Notes under the pieces: model-generated
Seen by the model: the letters and a program-made list of their open reading frames with translations, nothing else
What the model was told of the DNA's origin: nothing
Database searches by the model: none
Position numbers and translations under genes: made by a program
Part shown: piece by piece, positions 34,701 to 41,999 of the stretch
How positions within the stretch are numbered: position 1 is the stretch's first letter
Layout of the letters: every line of letters starts with the position of its first letter
DNA from: Owenia fusiformis
Taxonomy: Eukaryota > Annelida > Polychaeta > Sabellida > Oweniidae
DNA length: 64,000 nucleotides
Direction of reading: 5' to 3'
Assembly (NCBI GenBank): GCA_903813345.2
Contig: CAIIXF020000001.1
Location: 26,151,915 to 26,215,914 of the forward strand

Positions 34701-37700
34701 ACCATTCTGGGCCAAACCCCACATTGAAAGATCAAGACAAAGGGGATGTGGTTATCAAGATGATTATTCTCCCATTTACAGAAGTAATATTTACCTTTAT
34801 CAGGATTTTCAGCATTCCAAATAGTACTTGGAATATTTACCATTAAGCAGCCTGGTGTTTTCGTGCCATATTCAAATATATTGCAAACTATAAAATTGAT
34901 GTTTGATTTCAGCTGAAAGGGCAAGGCCTTATCTGATGACACATGATAGTGCCACAAGCACAGATTACATCAATGCAGTTTATGTAGATGTAAGTAGTCA
35001 TTACCATTACATATTATGGCCATGGCATGTATTATAGGAGGCTCAAATTAAATCTGATTGTCAATTATCTAACCTAATAAAATGTTCCTGTCTTATTAAT
35101 TTATGCAAGTCTCGACCATTGAGTGATATTGGAATATGGCTTTATCACTGGGTTTAGATATGAAACATATCCTGAAGGATATAGTATATATTAATTATAT
35201 ATATATCAGACAACATAACCAAAGTGTAACTTAAAAATCATTTTCCAAAACTATTTTCTGGTACATGTAATTCCTTGCTATGCTGATTCTGTGTTTTATA
35301 TTTATTTTCTACAGGGATTCAAGTACAAAAATGCATACATTGCTACCCAATGGCCATTGAAGAACACTCAGGCTGACCTATGGCGTCTCATATACGACTA
35401 CAACGTTCATGCAGTGGTTGTTCTGAATGAGCCCACATCACCTGATATCATTAATGTAATGTAGTCTCTCTATTGTTATTTAAGAGAGTTAATGTTAATT
35501 AATTAATTTAAACCATTGTACAAGTATATATACATGTAATGTATTCAATACCATCAAGAATGTTTACCATTTTCAAGATTTCAACAACAATTTTAAACAT
35601 ATTCATTTTATTTGAATTAAATATTTATAATTATGATGAACATTCCTTGATTTGTGACACTGATGAATGAACAAACAAAATTTTAGTTTTGAATGTTTGG
35701 ATGATAGCAGCACTTTGATTTTTTATTTTAGAAATTCAAATTCTGGGAAGATTATGAAAAGTTCTGGCCAACAAAGGATGATAAAGATGCACTTTATGGG
35801 CCATTAACTGTTTTCATGGAGCATGAGACAGACTATTCAAATATCACCACCAGGGACTTTCGTATTCGCAAGGTATTGTTCTGCTGCTGTCATAAGCTTT
35901 GCCATTAACCTCACAATACAGCATACATCATCTAAGAAGCATATTGCATTGAAGTATTTCCATGGGCTTTCAAGAGAAAAAAGCCCATGATATTTCTAAT
36001 ATTAAAGGTCAGGTCAAAATCAATATCTGCGAAACATTGAACTTAACGAACTCCAAACCTCTCAAAGTGTATTTTGTATATACGGTATTTGGTATTTTGA
36101 CAAAAGTCAGTATTCTCACATGAACCAGGCCTTAACAATCTAAAACATAAAAGAACTTTAAATTTGAAATTGCTAAATTGGATAATCATATTTTTCTGAT
36201 TTATAGCCCAAGAAGTATGTGAATGTAATGAGTGATCTCTCAGAAGCTGGCGAGGTAGGTTTGATATTTCCATTTTAACATACAATAGAAACAAGAGGGC
36301 ATCAGTAGATAGTGGAAACATATCAAGATGTTTATAATTCTAGTTATCAAATATCAAATGAACACTTGCTATTAAGCTCGTCTTTATATCTTATATGTTC
36401 CAAAATGTCAAAATAATATCCACAGGGCCGTAGCCAGGATTTGCCAAGGGGGGTTCACTTGTGACGATTTTGGTCTAAAAATGGCCAAAATCACTTCAAA
36501 AGTGCTCAGTATGAATGGTGAAAAACTGCATGATTTTGAAAGATTTTTTGGCCAGGGGGGTTCAACCCCCCCCCTGGCTAAGGGTCTTATCCATATACAC
36601 ATAAGTGGAAGCCATTTGTCCAAAACTGCAGTACATTGTGATTTTGTATGTAGATTTATGAATTAACTACATCTCATTCTGGTTGCACTATCTACTCTTA
36701 ACTCATCTCCCTTCCTTTATTGAATTCTTTATTGAATTCATCAGGTTATTCCAGTAATTACTTGGTCATCTACACATTGTGTATAAATAACTATTAATAT
36801 GATATACATAACTACCTGAAGATAATAATTGATACTCATACTGTATTATCAAAATGTTTCATACCACCGTATTTTCTTTATTCTTCCGATTCTACTACAG
36901 TAGGATAACACAGGTAAAATAGCAACCATTTGTAATTGTATTGTTGTTTCAATTTCAGTTTGCTTAGTAATAATTTAATATGCATGTCAAGTTTTTACTG
37001 CATGCAAGTGTACATAAAATAGCAATAGAATAACATGGTTTTAATTTGGAAAGATTAAAAAATCAGGATTGTTATCTTCAATGGAATGGCCAATGAAAAC
37101 AAGCTGAAATTCTTATGTATAATGTAATATGTAACGTATTGTATCACAAATCTTCATTTTTTGTCCAGCGTCTTTTTGGCATCAACAGTGTAAGTGGTTA
37201 GGCTTTATATGCATGATCCCCAATTTTACCCATGCCTGATGCTATCATAATGGTACAAAAGCCATCATAATAGTGCCCATTTCCACACAATAGCTCCCAT
37301 ATCATCACAATGCTACTCAAGACATCACTGTACATGTAGTACCATGGCCTCTCAACATTTTTGAAAGCCCATTGTTGTACTCATGTCATAACAATAGCAC
37401 ACATACACATATTATCAGAACCTTTCTCATGTCATCACAATAGGTCTCACGGTGTTGCAATGGTACTCATGACATCACAGTAGAAATCTAGTCAAGTCAA
37501 TAAAACATATATTTTTCATAATAGTGCTCAAATCACCACAATAGTTCCCATGTTATTTAAATGGTACTTGGAACATCACAATAGCACCCTACCCTTATCA
37601 TCACATTAGTTCTACCCCCATGGGCTTCTCTTGATATCCCATAGCTATACCCATGTCATCACAATAGATCTCATCTCATTACAATGATTCTCATGACATC

Positions 37701-40700
37701 ACGGTAGCACTTATATGATATCCATTGTATTATATTCTCCCTTACTGTTTTACATCTAGCGTTTATTTGGTATACCTCTCTTCCCAAATGCTGTAAGTTC
37801 TCGAACAGTTTTATGTTGATTCTGTTTGAATAACATTAAACTCATTTTTTGAGTGTCATGTGACTTATTTCATTATTTAAGAGGTTATTTGATAACTAAC
37901 TAAACCTTTTCAACACCATAGGATGGGGAAAGGTTAAATAATTTGTTTTGGTGATGCATTGACACTTTTCCATTTTATTATGTCACCACAAGAAGTGGTG
38001 ACATATTGTGCTAATCTTCAGCGTTTTTGTTGCTGGTGTTTGATGGCTGGTGTATGGCATCCAGTGCTCAGCAGTTGGTGTTCGGTAGTCTGCTCCTCCT
38101 GTAACAAATGGCAAGTGGTGACATTTTGCATGTTAATGCCTTGTTTTATTTGCATCCATAACTCTGCATACAGTTGTTAGTATAGGGTAAAATATCTAAC
38201 ATTGGTCCTTTGCCAGAACTGCAAGTGTTTCATGAATACATTGACATTGAACTAGAGAGTGTAATATATTGCATTTGTACTACATTTTTTATTATTTATT
38301 TTGTTTTTTTATTTTTATTTATTTTTTATTTTTTGCATGATGTGACATCTTTATTTTCTTAAGTTTGTGTGTCTTGTAAAACAAAGTTGTTGCACAGTTT
38401 TGGTACAGTGTTAGTGTGTATTTAGAAATAAAAAACCACTTCTCTGATCTTGAGAGTTATTGCTAATTATTGGGTGTTGAACGATTTCAGTGATGCATGA
38501 TTTATTTGAAAGTTACAAAGGGAAAGAAATAATTGTTTATCAAAGTTCTGCGATGATACCCAGACCTCAACGTACTGTATTGTAATGTTGGCATTTTAGG
38601 ATCTGCATTCATCCATGGGCTTTCAACTTTCTATGATTCCCATGATTCATTATACTGCCAAGTTCGCCAATACTTAGCATAGCACAGAATTATGAGATCT
38701 GGTTATTACCGAAAACCTGTGTAAGTTGAACATCATTGGTTAGATTTCCATTTGTGGTGTTCCACTTGTAGAGGTGGTACAATAATTTGAAGTCATGGGA
38801 CTTTGAAGTGTTCAACTTAAGATGTATTCCACTAGACAGGTTTTCTCGTATATGCAAAATAACTTTTTGCGAGGGTTAGATCTCTACAGTATAGCTTTTT
38901 AATGATTGTCCATACTGCAAAAGGATCATGCAACACTCATTACATGCAAGTCTCAAAGATTGAAGAGATGCCTGTATTACATTAATGATGTTAATCAGCA
39001 CTAGTATATATTATACTAGTATATATAATTATATTTTTTGGTTTCTTCTAGATAGGTGGCTGGTTGTAGCTATGAAGCTATTCATCATCGCACAGTAATG
39101 AGAATTTATATTTTATGTTTGAATGTTTTCTGTAGGCTGACCCCGCCACAAAACTCATGTTAGCAGATATGGTGAGAATCAGCTAGTTACCAATATATGC
39201 TTGCTTAGATAAGATATTGACATTTGAAATATTTGCTGAATCGTCTATATGTGTGTATTATATTACCAGCTAGCTAGGAGGTGTTAGGGAATTTAAAGGA
39301 ATAGTCAAAATATGTTGCATCAGATATGTAACCAATTCAGTTATGCAATTGACCCTCCCACCCTCTGCAAAGCTTAATTTACAAATATTTTATGTATACA
39401 CTTACACAATTAAACCTCTTTCTTAGTATTCATTTCAATACTAAATTATTCACAACTCAATGTGCAGACCATAACTTTTTAAATCATTTTGGTTTTTTTA
39501 TCAATGTACATGTAGTTAAATTTTTGATCCAACATCCATCTTTTGTCAGCTTCCTTTATTCAATGTAGAATTCTATATGTTTAATATAAGTCAAATATTT
39601 CATTCTATTAAGGTGAATATGTAAGTGTTATGTACTGGGAGGTTTTGAATACATGGTTCATCTCGTGGGAAATATATGTACAAGTTGTATATCTCCTCAA
39701 TGACAGGAGTTATAAACCCTGTATCCAAAACTGATTGGATAACAAGTGTATCCCATACCTAGTGTGGTTCTAGATCTAGTACCTTCTTAGAATTTGAATT
39801 TTTTTTGAAAATAAATAGTGAAAATTTTTTAAGTTTAAAATGAATTTGAAAAGATATAACTTAATGAAGCGAGGCCAGATTGGATCTAACTGGATGTCTG
39901 GATCCACAATTATCTATAACAGGAGAAATATCCATCCAGCTCTTTAGGTACACTATATATTCCTGCATGCTATATACCTAGCACTGCATAAAATGTATGT
40001 ATGGGATACATGTTCAAATGTCAATGATTCTCACAAGACATGCTCACTGAAACAGATTGGGATGAGAAATACACTTTCAAATAAAATGAAATATTTTTGA
40101 CCAATTATTAAGTAGTAGATATGCCAGTGAAATATTATCCTTAATTTGCTACAAAGCTTTAATTGTTATAACATAGTTGCTTTTCTGTAAGACAGCCATT
40201 AGTCTTGCATCCAGTCTTTGGATCCCCCTACATACTTCCTTTATGGAGTCAAGGTAAAGGTATGAAGGGGGTAGAATACTACAAATACAAGACTTAATCT
40301 ATTGACTGTACCACAATGTAAACACCTGCTTCTGGACTCAGAGATTTACTGCTTTACAGATTAACGGAAAGTGACAATATAATGAGTGATCATACAACTT
40401 GTTTGCCTACTCAATTTTGTTTATATTTCTCCCTAGATGATAGAGACATTTTGTAAAATAATTTTTGTTTTCAGATTTCTTTCTTTGGAATGAAACACAG
40501 AATCTCTTTTTAGAATAGTCTTAAATCTGAATTTGTAAATTATTATTTATGAAGTTTTATTGATTAATTGAAAATTTCAAAAGCCACCAAAATGTGATTA
40601 CATATACTTTGCTCAATGACTATACATACATGTATTATAGATTAATTGTTGTAACAAAAGACAGTATGAATAAAATAGAAATGTTAACCATATGTAAATC

Positions 40701-41998
40701 ACTCCAATATACCTTGTCTTTTTTACCTTCAATTGTTATTCACAGGCATTGATTCGTATGGACAACAAACCCAAATCAAGATCTGCAGAGGGAGAGAAAC
40801 ACTGCCGTATGTTCCATCTGCATTGCTGGCCAAATGGGCATAAAATTCCAACTTCGAATCTTGCCATGATAGAATTGTTTAACATGGTCAACCAGTGGCA
40901 GATGGACACCAATGAAAGTGGGCCTATATTGGTTGTATCTAAGTAAGTGCTTATGATTTAAAATCATGTTATAGGTCTATATATTTTTATATGAAACATT
41001 TACACATATTTAATATATAGTATCCCAATTGTACATAAGAAGATAAGAACACAACCAAAATCTGAATATCCTCTTATATGATGCATTGTATTTTAACCCT
41101 TTATTTTGTCAAAAGCCTATTTATTGAAGTACAAAACACTTTCACCTGCCTCATATCATTATTAAAACTCCATTCTTCCCAGGCCCATGGGGCTACAGTC
41201 GTTTTTGTATTTGATTATTTGTGAAATCCTTTTACAGAAATGGAGTCAATAGGTGTGGTGTTTTCTGTGCCCTGAATATTGCATGTGACAAACTCAACAC
41301 TGAGGGAGAGATTGACATTTTCAAAGCAGTCAAGTGTGTAAAGATGAATCGACCTCAATTGGTCGATAGTATGGTGAGTTAGGGACCAGATCAAAAAATC
41401 TTTTTCAATATACCATAACTTAACAAAGACTAAGACTTCTTGATCCAGTCATCTGTTTGTTAAACTTTGTTGTTAAAAGTTTGAGGACACAAACTGACTA
41501 CTTGTATCTGTATCCAGTCTAGTTCCAAATTAATGGGGGCCTCTCCTAAGAATCAAAGTTAAATGAATGCAAAGGGTACACATTGGGTTCCACCTTAATG
41601 TAATTAGTTTGCGACATGATGATGGTGATAATGAATGATGTTACCCCCAATGGTCATGTTGCATAATACATATCTGTTTATCATTAGGCTTCCTGCTGTA
41701 ACATAGTGATAACTTGAGAACTAGTGATCAGATTAACATAACTCATAAATATGTCCAAAAATTAAATGGAATTATGTGTATTTCTTACTACTTTCAGATG
41801 GAGTATATCTACTGCTACACCTTCATGGTGGTATTACTGGAGCTATTACAGAACAGTTATCTCCAAGGTATTATACCTAGGATTCTCGTTACAGAAGAGG
41901 AGAGACATGCCTTGGCCAACTCACCCTATATCTATGATAACCAAGCTTACACTGGACAAGGAGCTGAGCTTGAACCACATTCTAGTACATATATTTAA
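25675..41998 (+). CDS. Receptor-type protein tyrosine phosphatase, two degenerate PTP domains
   Basis: At least 22 exons join in consistent phase into about 782 residues. A signal peptide (1 to ~28) precedes an ectodomain of only ~17 residues, one TM helix (~47-69) and a basic juxtamembrane stretch. PTP D1 (~130-370) and D2 (~400-730) follow. D1 has KNSY (152-155), WSE (288-290) for WPD, HCSSGGGRTG with Cys321 and Arg327, and Asn365 where family members have the Q-loop Gln. D2 has WPN (633-635) and S-K-N-G-V-N-R-C-G with Ser670 for Cys. Normal RPTPs remove phosphate from phosphotyrosine at the membrane; D2 is usually regulatory. Here D1 is probably slow or substrate-trapping and D2 a pseudophosphatase (inference). 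Two exon pairs appear mutually exclusive. Longer isoforms from unseen upstream exons are possible. Confidence 0.92.
25934..26141. mobile_element. GTAGCCAGG-family MITE, diverged copy, RPTP intron 1
   Basis: GCCAGGGTGTAGTTAGCTTT to CCCCCTGGCTACGCCAGTAC. The poly-C run before TGGCTACG is typical of this family; see also 30951-31158 and 36423-36587. Confidence 0.6.
26297..26408 (+). CDS. RPTP exon 2: short ectodomain and TM helix
   Basis: The exon encodes GPSVDEIEGDPQTE, an acidic extracellular spacer. A transmembrane segment LVWAFLCSAFTIFGLLLATL with V-Y-C follows. TTTTAG acceptor and GTAAGT donor; phases 1 and 2. Confidence 0.85.
26547..26611 (+). CDS. RPTP exon 3: basic juxtamembrane stop-transfer
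   Basis: RKRYLSPNNIRKRKLKSIQD with K-K is a strongly basic cytoplasmic flank that fixes the TM topology. TTTTTCAG acceptor and phase-1 GTATGT donor. Confidence 0.85.
28604..28865 (+). other. Open region upstream of RPTP exon 4
   Basis: The exon 4 frame is continuously open for 262 bases before the preferred acceptor. It has protein-like content (MTARELKKLKPRFLGIPQTK ... PFEFSFKLEKGFD). It may be coding in a longer isoform or contain an internal start (ATG near 28651) for a soluble form. It may also be a chance open intron. Confidence 0.4.
28866..28978 (+). CDS. RPTP exon 4: lead into D1 (boundary ambiguous)
   Basis: AKEVKLVESVTGHPVPIGEF and then VSQYAYKAKKNLVDIEFQ correspond to the helix that precedes RPTP D1 (P-I..EF..EF). 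The acceptor TCTTATAG at 28865 has a good branch-like ACTAAC about 24 bases upstream. The frame is open further left, to 28604, and acceptors at 28631 or 28639 are in the same phase. They would add about 78 residues (ARELKKLKPRFLGIPQTKFK and onward, basic) between the membrane and D1. RNA evidence is needed to choose. Confidence 0.75.
29127..29220 (+). CDS. RPTP exon 5: phosphotyrosine-loop segment of D1
   Basis: ALELNQETDHSTGFANLEEN and QKKNSYPDVLP match the start of D1. The phosphotyrosine-recognition K-N-R-Y appears as K-N-S-Y, keeping Tyr but losing Arg. Phase-1 donor, matching both alternative exons 6a and 6b. Confidence 0.9.
29488..29940. mobile_element. Diverged copy of the ACCGTATTATCTC TIR element
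   Basis: TTACCATATTCTCTCTAATG with GACGCACAA at the left mirrors TTGTGCGTTTAATAAAGCGA with ATATGATA at the right. Counterpart of the better-preserved element at 54851-55343. Confidence 0.65.
30084..30160 (+). CDS. RPTP alternative exon 6a
   Basis: Read after exon 5 it gives YDYNRVLLEEPKDYPLTDYI and NATYLD, ending phase 0 at GTAAGT. Exon 6b encodes the same secondary structure with the same entry and exit phase. Using both in tandem would duplicate the strand and break the fold, so they are most likely mutually exclusive. Confidence 0.8.
30951..31158. mobile_element. GTAGCCAGG-family MITE, 208 bp
   Basis: CAGGCCCATAGCCAGG and CCTGGCTACGGGCCTG are inverted ends with one mismatch. AGCTC on both sides is a possible target duplication. 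It contains poly-C before the right end, like the copy at 36423. It sits between alternative exons 6a and 6b. Confidence 0.85.
31471..31550 (+). CDS. RPTP alternative exon 6b
   Basis: It gives FDHNRVILQEDTGDDYPTDY and INASYID, one residue longer than 6a in the acidic loop. TTATTTTCAG acceptor and GTGAGT donor. Its last ~20 bases and its donor are the start of the 41-bp tandem array. Confidence 0.85.
31527..32056. repeat. 41-bp tandem array copied from the end of exon 6b and its splice donor
   Basis: The unit ATAAATGCTTCATATATTGA with TGTGAGTAGATCACTGGGTA repeats about 14 times, the first copy being the true exon end. Each unit contains the codons for N-x-S-Y-I-D followed by GTGAG, so nearly every copy holds a potential 5' splice site; one unit near 31840 has GTGATT instead. 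Some units are shorter, with GTGAGTGCTTCATATATATT. Confidence 0.95.
32244..32280 (+). CDS. RPTP exon 7
   Basis: GYSKPKAYIAAM plus the first base of Gly; canonical members read G-Y..P..YIA-T-Q-G-P, so Thr-Gln is Ala-Met here. The 37-base exon ends phase 1. Confidence 0.9.
32424..32521 (+). CDS. RPTP exon 8
   Basis: GPNKDTMGDFWQMVWQENVH then CIVMASNLFEHAR matches the highly conserved DFW..W.....I-V-M segment of D1. It ends with Arg in place of the common E-x-G-R/K-x-K-C joint. Confidence 0.92.
32759..32924. mobile_element. CAGTAAAACCTGT-family TIR element in RPTP intron 8
   Basis: ACCTGTGTACAGTGAACATT to CATATTTTACTG, with internal GTAGGTGTTCACTACAGAGA; a diverged copy of the family in the intron. 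Confidence 0.65.
33003..33119 (+). CDS. RPTP exon 9
   Basis: QQCERYWHGTHGRYGDIEVW, LMETVVTSEFTIRMFKVMR. Corresponds to C..YWP..YGD..V.......I-R.F of D1; the usual YWP is YWH. Phase 0 on both sides. Confidence 0.9.
33331..33482 (+). CDS. RPTP exon 10: WPD-loop equivalent and start of the P-loop
   Basis: HYQISSWSEHDCPDE stands for the normal HFQ-F-x-x-W-P-D-H-G-x-P. The general acid Asp is Glu (E290) and Pro is Ser. The exon ends VPGPVLVHC plus AG, which completes Ser with the next exon. Catalytic Cys321 is the last full codon. Confidence 0.92.
33581..33737. mobile_element. CAGTAAAACCTGT-family TIR element in RPTP intron 10
   Basis: ATAAAACCTGTGTACGGTGA to GTTCACTAAGACAGGTTTTA. It lies entirely between the two exons that together encode the catalytic P-loop. 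Confidence 0.7.
33797..33932 (+). CDS. RPTP exon 11: P-loop completion and Q-loop
   Basis: SSGGGRTGAFIALDIILERI then TREKNVSIFDTVLYLRNRRQ and N-M-V-N-N-V. Arg327 of CX5R is present. Family members have M-V-Q-T at the Q-loop, so Asn365 replaces the Gln that positions the hydrolytic water. Confidence 0.93.
34258..34407 (+). CDS. RPTP exon 12: end of D1 and linker to D2
   Basis: EQYDFIYKCVCMYVQCGVTV then IPASQLPMVVQSMSLKDRQT completes D1 (EQY-x-F-I-Y) and enters the D2 lead. The donor CAG|GTTGGT is weaker than the others in the gene. Confidence 0.9.
34569..34668 (+). CDS. RPTP exon 13
   Basis: TLKDVVPKLSVGECAGGHRH then ENRKKSREIMLQP corresponds to the D2 start, usually ending N-R-x-x-x-I-L-P. 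Phase-1 GTATGT donor. Confidence 0.88.
34913..34989 (+). CDS. RPTP exon 14
   Basis: ERARPYLMTHDSATSTDYIN with A-V-Y-V-D is the D2 counterpart of exons 6a/6b, with the same 77-base length as 6a and the same phases. This is consistent with the ancient D1/D2 duplication. No second alternative is seen for D2. Confidence 0.9.
35315..35455 (+). CDS. RPTP exon 15
   Basis: GFKYKNAYIATQWPLKNTQA then DLWRLIYDYNVHAVVVLNEP matches the D2 segment YI.TQ.PL..T..D-x-W-R-L-x-Y-D-Y. Phase 0, GTAATG donor. Confidence 0.92.
35732..35872 (+). CDS. RPTP exon 16
   Basis: KFKFWEDYEKFWPTKDDKDA then LYGPLTVFMEHETDYSNITT and R-D-F-R-I-R-K; the FWP/YGP-x-x-V core of D2 is clear. Phase 0. Confidence 0.92.
36207..36254 (+). 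CDS. RPTP exon 17: start of a D2 insert
   Basis: PKKYVNVMSDLSEAGE begins a segment longer than the usual D2 loop before the W-P motif. Phase 0 on both sides, like the next three small exons, so any subset can be skipped without a frameshift. Confidence 0.8.
36423..36587. mobile_element. GTAGCCAGG-family MITE in RPTP intron 17
   Basis: CAGGGCCGTAGCCAGG to CCTGGCTAAGGGTCTT. The body (TTTGCCAAGGGG, TTGGTC.AAAAATGGCC, AAAAACTGCATGATTTTGAA) matches 30951-31158 with a ~40-base deletion. Confidence 0.8.
37169..37189 (+). CDS. RPTP alternative microexon 18a (7 codons)
   Basis: TTTTTTGTCCAG, then CGTCTTTTTGGCATCAACAG plus T, then GTAAGT, encoding RLFGINS. Both splice sites are strong. It shares R-L-F-G-I with microexon 18b. 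Confidence 0.75.
37236..37715. repeat. Degenerate CATCACAATAG tandem array between the microexons
   Basis: Variants of CATGTCATCACAATAG with TACTCATGACATCACA recur irregularly, every 20-35 bases. The array separates microexons 18a and 18b. Confidence 0.7.
37760..37792 (+). CDS. RPTP alternative microexon 18b (11 codons)
   Basis: TTTTACATCTAG, then 33 bases encoding RLFGIPLFPNA, then GTAAGT. It has the same phase as 18a and the same first five residues with synonymous differences, so it is a duplicated, diverged microexon. Confidence 0.75.
38711..38845. mobile_element. CAGTAAAACCTGT-family element, diverged
   Basis: GAAAACCTGTGTAAGTTGAA to TTCCACTAGACAGGTTTTCT; lies in RPTP intron 18. Confidence 0.6.
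39136..39171 (+). CDS. RPTP small exon 19 (12 codons)
   Basis: TTTTCTGTAG, then ADPATKLMLADM, then GTGAGA. Phase 0. Part of the expanded D2 insert. Confidence 0.75.
39627..39742. mobile_element. Fold-back element 3, eroded
   Basis: GTTATGTACTGGGAGGTTTT at the left; CCTGTATCCAAAACTGATTG and GGATAAC at the right. Outer arm shared with the copies at 21671 and 23193. Confidence 0.6.
40746..40942 (+). CDS. RPTP exon 20: D2 WPN motif
   Basis: ALIRMDNKPKSRSAEGEKHC then RMFHLHCWPNGHKIPTSNLA. W-P-N replaces W-P-D, removing the general acid. It ends GPILVVS plus AA, where active domains have I-V-H-C; Ser670 stands for Cys. Phase 2. Confidence 0.92.
41238..41373 (+). CDS. RPTP exon 21: D2 pseudo-P-loop
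   Basis: KNGVNRCGVFCALNIACDKL then NTEGEIDIFKAVKCVKMNRP. The invariant Arg676 and the FCA-x-x-I-A helix are kept without the nucleophile. It ends QLVDSM where M-V is usual. Confidence 0.92.
41798..41998 (+). CDS. RPTP exon 22: C-terminus
   Basis: MEYIYCYTFMVVLLELLQNS completes D2 (x-QY-x-F-C-Y equivalent, Gln lost). A ~45-residue tail ends N-S-P-Y-I-Y-D-N-Q-A-Y...S-S-T-Y-I, with several tyrosines. TAA is at 41996-41998. The tail Y-I-Y and S-T-Y-I could be phosphorylation or PDZ-like sites (inference). Confidence 0.9.
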   Translation: MEYIYCYTFMVVLLELLQNSYLQGIIPRILVTEEERHALANSPYIYDNQAYTGQGAELEPHSSTYI

Positions 41999-41999
41999 T

